Shown: positions 27,984 through 32,398 of the stretch, piece by piece
How positions within the stretch are numbered: the stretch's first letter is position 1
How the letters are laid out: each line of letters begins with the position of its first letter
From: Bradyrhizobium sp.
Lineage (GTDB): Bacteria; Pseudomonadota; Alphaproteobacteria; Rhizobiales; Xanthobacteraceae
Direction of reading: 5' to 3'
DNA length: 32,398 nt
Assembly (NCBI GenBank): GCA_030681365.1
Contig: JAUXWH010000003.1
Coordinates: 1-32,398, forward strand
Translations under genes and position numbers: made by a program
The notes under the pieces: generated by a model
What the model was told of the DNA's origin: nothing
Seen by the model: only the letters and a program-made list of their open reading frames with translations
Database searches by the model: none

Positions 27984-28943
27984 CTACTGCGACGGCGTGA
28001 ATCCCGAAGCTTTGACGGCCGGCGCCCAGAGAGCAATGTCATCCTGCAGAATCTTGGCAAATGCTTCCGGGCTGGTGCCGGTCGGCTGCAACCCCAATGT
28101 CAGGATCCGGTCCTTGATCTCCGGCTTCGCAAGCGCACCGACGATGATCCCGTTCAAACGATTGACGACATCGGCCGGCGTCTTCGCGGGAGCGAACAGG
28201 CCAAACCAGCCCGTTCCTTCAATGTCGTACCCGGCCTCGCGGAAGGTCGGCACGTCAGGCAAAAAAGCCGAACGCGCCTTGCTCGCGGTTGCCAGCACGC
28301 GGATCTTTTCAGCCTTGTGCATTTCCGTCAGCTCATTGATCGAATGAATCATCATCGGAATTTGTCCGCCCAGCAGATCGGTCAGCGCGGCGACACCTCC
28401 CTTGTACGCAATCGGCTGCAGATCGACGCCGATCGCCTTGCCGAACCTGACGCCAAAAAAATGCGGCAACGTACCGACGCCGGGAATTCCATAATTGGCC
28501 CGGGCAGGATTGGCCTTGATCCAGCCGACCAATTCCGAAAGCGTTTTGGCGGGAATATCCTTGCCGACGGCAATGCCGAATTCGAATACCGCAACCTGTG
28601 TCAAAGGCTGAAAATCCTTGACCGGATCATATTCGAGCGACGGATAGACGCTCTGATAGAGCGCCATCGGCGCGATCGGACTCATCAGCAACGTATTGCC
28701 GTCCGGCGTCGCCGATTTGACCGCCTGCACGCCGATGCGGCCGGCGGCGCCCGGTCGCAGTTCGACGATTGCCGATCGTTGCAGTCCGGCGCTCAACTGA
28801 TCCGCCAGGATCCGGGTCAACGCATCCCCTGATCCGCCGCCGCCAAAGGGCAGGACAATGTGGACAGTCTGTCCCTGAGCCCCGGTAGGTGCGATCAATC
28901 CAGCCGCCAATCCGAGAACAACACAAGCGTTGCGCAAATTCAT
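27984..28943 (-). CDS. Bug-family (TctC-like) periplasmic solute receptor
   Basis: This periplasmic binding protein has 319 residues, the usual length of the family. The signal peptide covers about 1-25 (LGLAAGLIAPTGAQGQ). The mature start VHIVLPFGGGGSGD and the motifs RPGAAGRIGVQAV and DVPTFREAGYD are those of the Bug receptors of tripartite tricarboxylate transporters. No tctA/tctB genes are present, so it is an orphan receptor, as is common. The start at 28943 is fixed by GGAGG 6-7 bases upstream. The divergent LysR gene probably regulates it. The ligand is unknown, likely a small carboxylate. Confidence 0.9.
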   Translation of the reverse strand: MNLRNACVVLGLAAGLIAPTGAQGQTVHIVLPFGGGGSGDALTRILADQLSAGLQRSAIVELRPGAAGRIGVQAVKSATPDGNTLLMSPIAPMALYQSVYPSLEYDPVKDFQPLTQVAVFEFGIAVGKDIPAKTLSELVGWIKANPARANYGIPGVGTLPHFFGVRFGKAIGVDLQPIAYKGGVAALTDLLGGQIPMMIHSINELTEMHKAEKIRVLATASKARSAFLPDVPTFREAGYDIEGTGWFGLFAPAKTPADVVNRLNGIIVGALAKPEIKDRILTLGLQPTGTSPEAFAKILQDDIALWAPAVKASGFTPSQ

Positions 28944-29050
28944 CGGTGCCTCCTCAAGGTCGCCTTTCGACTTCAAGATTGCATCCGCCTGGGGTATGCT
29001 TGGAATTACGATATTGGCATATAGCTATACGAATACCTGATAGGGGGCCG
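28944..29050. promoter_or_regulatory. divergent promoter with candidate LysR sites
   Basis: This 107-base spacer has an AT-rich core at about 28993-29040. TATAGCTATA at 29020-29029 is a perfect 10-base palindrome. GGTAT (28993-28997) and ATACC (29033-29037) are inverted around it. Both are plausible LysR-type sites controlling the receptor gene and the regulator itself. Confidence 0.45.
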
Positions 29051-29989
29051 ATGCCGTCGGATGAGCAGGTTTTGAGACGCCTCAAGCTTCGTGACCTCCA
29101 CACGCTCAAGGTTATTGCCGATTGGGGAAGCATGGCAAAAGCCGCAGCGCATCTGGCGATGTCCCAACCAGCCGTATCCCGCGCGATCGCCGAGATGGAG
29201 CATTCGATCGGCGAGCAGTTATTGGATCGTTCCCCGGTCGGCGTGCAACTCACGCCTTACGGCGAGATTTTGCTCAAGCGGGCGCTGGTTGTTTTCGATG
29301 AGTTGAACCAAGGCCTGCAGGAGATCGAATTCCTGGCCGATCCCGCTGTCGGCGAGGTGCGGATTGGAAGTACCGAACCGATGACCGCGCTCGTTGCAAC
29401 CATCATACAGCGCATATCATCGCGATTCCCGAAAATCGTGTTTCACGTCGCCGTGCACGACACGCTGATGCTGCATCGCCGACTGCGCGAACGCGACGAT
29501 GATCTGGCCATTTCCCGCATGTCGAACTCGGATCAGGAGGACGACATGCAAACCGAGATTCTGTTCCACGATCCGCTTGTCGTGATCGCCGGAAAGCATA
29601 ACCCGCTGACCCGCCGCCGTCATTTGAGCTTGAAGGATCTGCTCGACGAACCCTGGATACTTGGAACGCACCAGGGATTTCTCGGCCCGTTCATCGACGA
29701 GGCGTTTCGCAGCGTCGGACTGGAAACACCGAAAGCCAGGGTCGTGAGTGCGTCGACCTATTTGCGGAACAATCTACTGCTGGCGGGCCCTTTCCTGGCG
29801 ATCCTGCCGGAGGCGATGCTGAGATATCCCAAGCCACATCCGTCGCTCCGCGCTTTACCGATTGAGTTGCCTACCACACGGCGTCCGATCGGCCTGATCG
29901 CGCTCAAGCATCGGACCATGAGCCCGCTGGCAAATCTGGTGCGATCGGTGGCGCGCGACGTTGCGAAATCAATGCCCGTTGCGCGCTAG
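29051..29989 (+). CDS. LysR-family transcriptional regulator
   Basis: This DNA-binding regulator has 312 residues, the usual length. The LysR winged helix-turn-helix lies at about 12-70 (GSMAKAAAHLAMSQPAVSRA). The effector domain covers about 95-305, beginning VGEVRIGSTEPMTA. AGGGGGCCG lies immediately before the ATG at 29051. It is transcribed away from the Bug receptor and probably controls it in response to the receptor's substrate; that is an inference from the shared promoter. Confidence 0.92.
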   Translation: MPSDEQVLRRLKLRDLHTLKVIADWGSMAKAAAHLAMSQPAVSRAIAEMEHSIGEQLLDRSPVGVQLTPYGEILLKRALVVFDELNQGLQEIEFLADPAVGEVRIGSTEPMTALVATIIQRISSRFPKIVFHVAVHDTLMLHRRLRERDDDLAISRMSNSDQEDDMQTEILFHDPLVVIAGKHNPLTRRRHLSLKDLLDEPWILGTHQGFLGPFIDEAFRSVGLETPKARVVSASTYLRNNLLLAGPFLAILPEAMLRYPKPHPSLRALPIELPTTRRPIGLIALKHRTMSPLANLVRSVARDVAKSMPVAR

Positions 29990-30034
29990 CGGACACGAGC
30001 TACGGCGGACACGCCGGCTCCAACGACAGGAACG

Positions 30035-30223
30035 TTACGCGACCGTAAGGCCACCATTGGCGAGAAGCCGCGCGGCCCGTTCGGCCTCGCGCGCGTTGCG
30101 GAAGAGCCGGCCTTCCAGCGGATTGAAGCGGCGGGTGGCGGCGAAGAAGCGAAAACCCTTGGTGTCGCGCACGACGATTCCGGCGGCTTGCGAGCCGACC
30201 TCGATGATGTAGGTGTCCGACAT
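30035..30223 (-). CDS. small conserved hypothetical protein (MSDTYIIEVGSQAAGI type)
   Basis: The protein has 62 residues and is soluble. MSDTYIIEVGSQAAGIVVRD forms two predicted strands, followed by GFRFFAATRRFNPLEG and the helical segment RNAREAERAARLL. It resembles a short protein I recall from several Bradyrhizobium genomes; the function is unknown. The start at 30223 has AAGGGCTGAAG upstream. A longer frame on this strand continues to 30694, but it is antisense to the secreted protein gene and is not supported. The gene diverges from that secreted protein. Confidence 0.65.
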   Translation of the reverse strand: MSDTYIIEVGSQAAGIVVRDTKGFRFFAATRRFNPLEGRLFRNAREAERAARLLANGGLTVA

Positions 30224-30379
30224 GTTCTTCAGCCCTTGTTCCAGTCCGGGCCAATAACCTCGCGGGCGCCGAAATGTTCCTGGGGCGCGCGGCTGAAGGC
30301 GGGCGGCCCCTTGACCGGCGTCGAGGCTGGCCGCAATGCTGGCGGCGAGATGACTTGGTAAACCCGCTGGAGAATGGAC

Positions 30380-30811
30380 ATGATAACGAAATTCGCAGCT
30401 GCGACGCTGCTCGCACTGGCGGTTTGCGCGCCGGTCGAACGGGCGGCGGCGCAGGAAAGCACCTTGGGCGGCGCGCTGTTCGGGGGCGTCGCCGGCGCCA
30501 TTCTCGGCGGCGCAATCGGCGGCAACAGCGGTGCCGCGGCAGGCGCGGTGCTCGGCGCCGCCACCGGTGCTGCGGTCGGCGCCCAGGGCGAGCCGCGACC
30601 CGGCGGTTACCGCTATTACCAGAACGGCTGCTACCTGCAGCAGGGCGACGGCTCCTGGGTCGGCGTTGCCCCGCGCTATTGCCAGACGGCGCAATACGCT
30701 CCGCGACAGCAGTATTACGCCGAGCCGCCGGCCTGCACGCGCTACCGCTCCTATGATCCGCGCACCGGCACTTTTATCGGCCGCGACGGCTATGAGCGTC
30801 CCTGCCCGTAG
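30380..30811 (+). CDS. secreted glycine-zipper protein with BA14K-like C-terminus
   Basis: This exported protein has 143 residues. The signal peptide covers about 1-25 (cleavage near RAAAQ). A glycine-zipper follows at 29-70 (GGALFGGVAGAILGGAIGG and further repeats), which suggests membrane association. The C-terminus RYRSYDPRTGTFIGRDG is the motif of BA14K-type proteins, known as immunoreactive antigens in Brucella. Four to five cysteines in the C-terminal half could form disulphides. The start at 30380 is preferred over ATG 30374 because GGAG then lies 7 bases away. Its stop overlaps the C-terminal tail of the convergent hydrolase gene by 38 bases. Confidence 0.75.
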   Translation: MITKFAAATLLALAVCAPVERAAAQESTLGGALFGGVAGAILGGAIGGNSGAAAGAVLGAATGAAVGAQGEPRPGGYRYYQNGCYLQQGDGSWVGVAPRYCQTAQYAPRQQYYAEPPACTRYRSYDPRTGTFIGRDGYERPCP

Positions 30812-32099
30812 AGCTTGAAGAGGCCGAGGGTCTCACCTCTCCCCGCAGGCGGGGAGAGGTGAAGTATCTTCCCGCCGGCTGCTCAGCCCCGCGCTTGACG
30901 GCCTCATAGGCCAGCCGCTTGAACTCGATGGCGAAGGGATGGAAGAAAGCCATCTGGCGCTGCGTCATCAGAAGGCCGGCGACATTGGCTTTCGGCGAAA
31001 TCCACCATTGCGTGCCGGCCACGCCGCCCCACCAGAATTCGCCGGCCGCGTCGCCATGATCGAACGGCGAAGGCTGCAGGGTCAGCGCACCGGCCAGCCC
31101 GTAACCCTTGCCGACCAGTTCTCCCGTTATCGGAAAACGCATCCAGACCCCGTCAGGCAGCTGATTGGTCATCATCTCGGCGATCGTTTCCCGCTTCAGC
31201 AGGGTCGGGCCGCCCGGGAGCAGGCTTCGAATGAGCGCCACCATGTCCGGCAGGGTCGACACCAGACCACCGCCGCCGCTCAACCTCGGCCACCGGCGCA
31301 CGAAGGCGCCGGGCCAGGGCGAGTTATCGGTGCGGGTCAGCCCCGGCTTCATCGGGTCCATCAGGTCGGCCCCGGCATAATAAGCAGCGAGCCGGCCGTG
31401 GTCCTTTTCCGGCACCGCGAAGACCGTGTCCACCATGCCGAGCGGATTGAAAATCCGCTGCTGGACGAACGTGTCGAACGGCACTCCGCTGGCGACTTCC
31501 ACCAGTCGCCCCACCACGTCGGTCGCCACCGAATACTCCCATGACGTGCCGGGATGATAGACCAGCGGCAGGTCCGCCAGAGTGTCGATCATATCGGCCA
31601 GCGGTGTCATCGGATTGAGCACCTTGCGCTCCTGGTAAGCCTTGAACATCACCGACCCCGGATCGAACAGGCCGTAACTCAGCCCCGAACTGTGGCTCAG
31701 CAACTGGCGAATGGTGATCGATCCCCTCGCCGGCTCGGCATCTTCAAGCGATGTGGCGCCGGGGCGCAGCACGCGGCGGTTGCCAAGCTGCGGAATGAAC
31801 TTCTCGATGGGGTCGTCGAGCTGCAAGCGGCCTTCCTCGAACAGCAGCAGCGCGGCGCAGGAGGTGACCAGCTTGGTATTGGAAAACACCCGGAACAAGT
31901 GATCGGCGCGCAACGGGACCTGCGCCTCCTTGTCGGCCCATCCCACACAATTCACATCCACCAGGTCCCGGCCGACCAGCACCGCGGACGACACGCCGGA
32001 AAGGATGTTGCCGTCGACCAGCCGGCACATGGCGGCATGGACCGCCCCGAAGTCGTAGCCGGTGGCCGTCACTTGCATGTCTTGCGTTTTCGCGCGCAT
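30774..32099 (-). CDS. class C beta-lactamase-fold serine hydrolase (EstB-like) with repeat-derived tail
   Basis: The protein has 441 residues and no signal peptide, so it is probably a cytoplasmic esterase or amidase. The nucleophile motif SxxK is SNTK (S73, K76). The second motif is YSV (Y189), and LLSHSSGLSYG and GGVAGTQWW are further family marks. The fold should end near residue 403; the last 38 residues have no place in the family. This tail (FTSPRLRGEVRPSAS and onwards) is encoded by the palindromic repeat at 30833-30862 and then by the antisense of the neighbouring gene's end. The start at 32099 has GGGAG 6 bases upstream. The substrate is unknown. Confidence 0.85.
   Translation of the reverse strand: MRAKTQDMQVTATGYDFGAVHAAMCRLVDGNILSGVSSAVLVGRDLVDVNCVGWADKEAQVPLRADHLFRVFSNTKLVTSCAALLLFEEGRLQLDDPIEKFIPQLGNRRVLRPGATSLEDAEPARGSITIRQLLSHSSGLSYGLFDPGSVMFKAYQERKVLNPMTPLADMIDTLADLPLVYHPGTSWEYSVATDVVGRLVEVASGVPFDTFVQQRIFNPLGMVDTVFAVPEKDHGRLAAYYAGADLMDPMKPGLTRTDNSPWPGAFVRRWPRLSGGGGLVSTLPDMVALIRSLLPGGPTLLKRETIAEMMTNQLPDGVWMRFPITGELVGKGYGLAGALTLQPSPFDHGDAAGEFWWGGVAGTQWWISPKANVAGLLMTQRQMAFFHPFAIEFKRLAYEAVKRGAEQPAGRYFTSPRLRGEVRPSASSSSTGRDAHSRRGR
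30833..30862. repeat. perfect 14-base-arm palindrome inside the hydrolase 3' end
   Basis: TCACCTCTCCCCGC (30833-30846), spacer AG, and GCGGGGAGAGGTGA (30849-30862) form a perfect hairpin. It follows the secreted-protein stop at 30811 by 21 bases, so it may terminate that gene, yet it is also translated as part of the convergent hydrolase (SPRLRGEV). Confidence 0.8.
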
Positions 32100-32244
32100 T
32101 TTCACTCCCGTCGGGCGCGTTGCGTTCACGCGTTGCTCTGCCCGCACTATCAGCAAGATTCTTCTGCCGCAAGGCTGCAACGACCGACGCCGAATGCCAT
32201 AGTGGGATCAATCACCGGCGCAAGCCGGCATCGGGAGGGGAAAG

Positions 32245-32398
32245 ATGGCTTTGACGGAATCCTACGTGGCGGGGCCGACGGTCCCTGCCGTGCGCGACAT
32301 CACGCTCGGCCGCTTGCTCGTACCGGCCGCGAGGGCGGCGCCGGACCGGATCGCGCTGATAGCGGGCGTCGCCGATCCGGCGCTGCGCCGCCAGTGGA
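32245..32398 (+). CDS. acyl-CoA synthetase (AMP-binding), first 51 residues
   Basis: The frame is open from ATG 32245 to the window edge, with GGGAGGGG about 6 bases upstream. It begins MALTESYVAGPTVPAVRDIT, then TLGRLL and APDRIALIAG, the usual N-terminal pattern of fatty-acid or aromatic-acid CoA ligases (substrate-strand region before the AMP motif). The catalytic motifs lie outside the window, so the substrate class is not determined. It diverges from the serine hydrolase gene. Confidence 0.72.
   Translation, partial: MALTESYVAGPTVPAVRDITLGRLLVPAARAAPDRIALIAGVADPALRRQW

Noticed and set aside
30035..30694. 219-codon minus-strand frame extending the small gene at 30035-30223
   Set aside because: The upstream part is antisense to the secreted glycine-zipper protein, and the well-placed ATG at 30223 gives a family-like short protein.

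Overview
The window looks like a stretch of alphaproteobacterial chromosome from the Bradyrhizobium/Rhodopseudomonas group (Nitrobacteraceae). This rests on the high GC content with strong GC at third codon positions, several small proteins typical of that group, a glycerol ABC operon of the rhizobial type, and at least five families of intergenic palindromic repeats of the kind seen in these genomes. No rRNA, tRNA, CRISPR array, insertion sequence, phage gene or replication origin was recognised.

Layout. (1) 1-3439: the 5' part of isocitrate lyase (aceA, minus) diverges from a short-chain fatty-acyl-CoA-type XRE regulator. Their shared AT-rich promoter carries a run of TGTCAT repeats. A small membrane protein with a cyclic-nucleotide-binding domain follows. 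(2) 3530-9516: small hypothetical or secreted proteins, a ketopantoate-reductase-family enzyme, a GlsB/YeaQ-type membrane protein, a membrane-bound diguanylate cyclase, and a small zinc-ribbon gene that appears broken by a one-base frameshift. (3) 9513-14043 (minus): a molybdenum hydroxylase operon (FAD, 2Fe-2S and Mo subunits) followed by a crotonase-fold protein lacking one of the two hydratase glutamates. (4) 14316-18792 (plus): a DUF2778/Tlde1-like L,D-transpeptidase-fold protein, an MltB-type lytic transglycosylase, a DUF1993 protein and an Old Yellow Enzyme. (5) 19060-27850 (minus): glpR, then glpD-glpS-glpT-glpP-glpQ-glpU-glpV. This is a complete glycerol uptake and glycerol-3-phosphate oxidation locus except for glpK, which is not in the window. 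(6) 27984-32398: an orphan Bug-type solute receptor divergent from a LysR regulator, two small genes, a class-C beta-lactamase-fold hydrolase whose C-terminus runs into a palindromic repeat, and the start of an acyl-CoA synthetase.

How the genes fit together. The glp block is one transcriptional unit: most junctions overlap by 1-4 bases. GlpV should capture glycerol, GlpP/GlpQ form the channel, GlpS/GlpT power it, GlpD oxidises glycerol-3-phosphate, and GlpR probably represses the block. The two ATPases have complementary defects in their ATP-site motifs, which predicts an asymmetric motor. The aceA region ties the glyoxylate shunt to a regulator that family knowledge links to acyl-CoA or acetate/propionate metabolism.

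Gaps over about 300 bases. 5844-6182 (339 bases) holds only the promoter side of the small membrane gene and some GC-rich inverted repeats; nothing else was seen. 6423-6842 (420 bases) holds one doubtful small ORF. Other gaps are shorter; those with content are listed as repeats or regulatory features. I found no convincing wholly new defence or mobile system. The most unusual items are the asymmetric GlpS/GlpT pair, the TGTCAT array, the frameshifted zinc ribbon, and the repeat-encoded protein tail.
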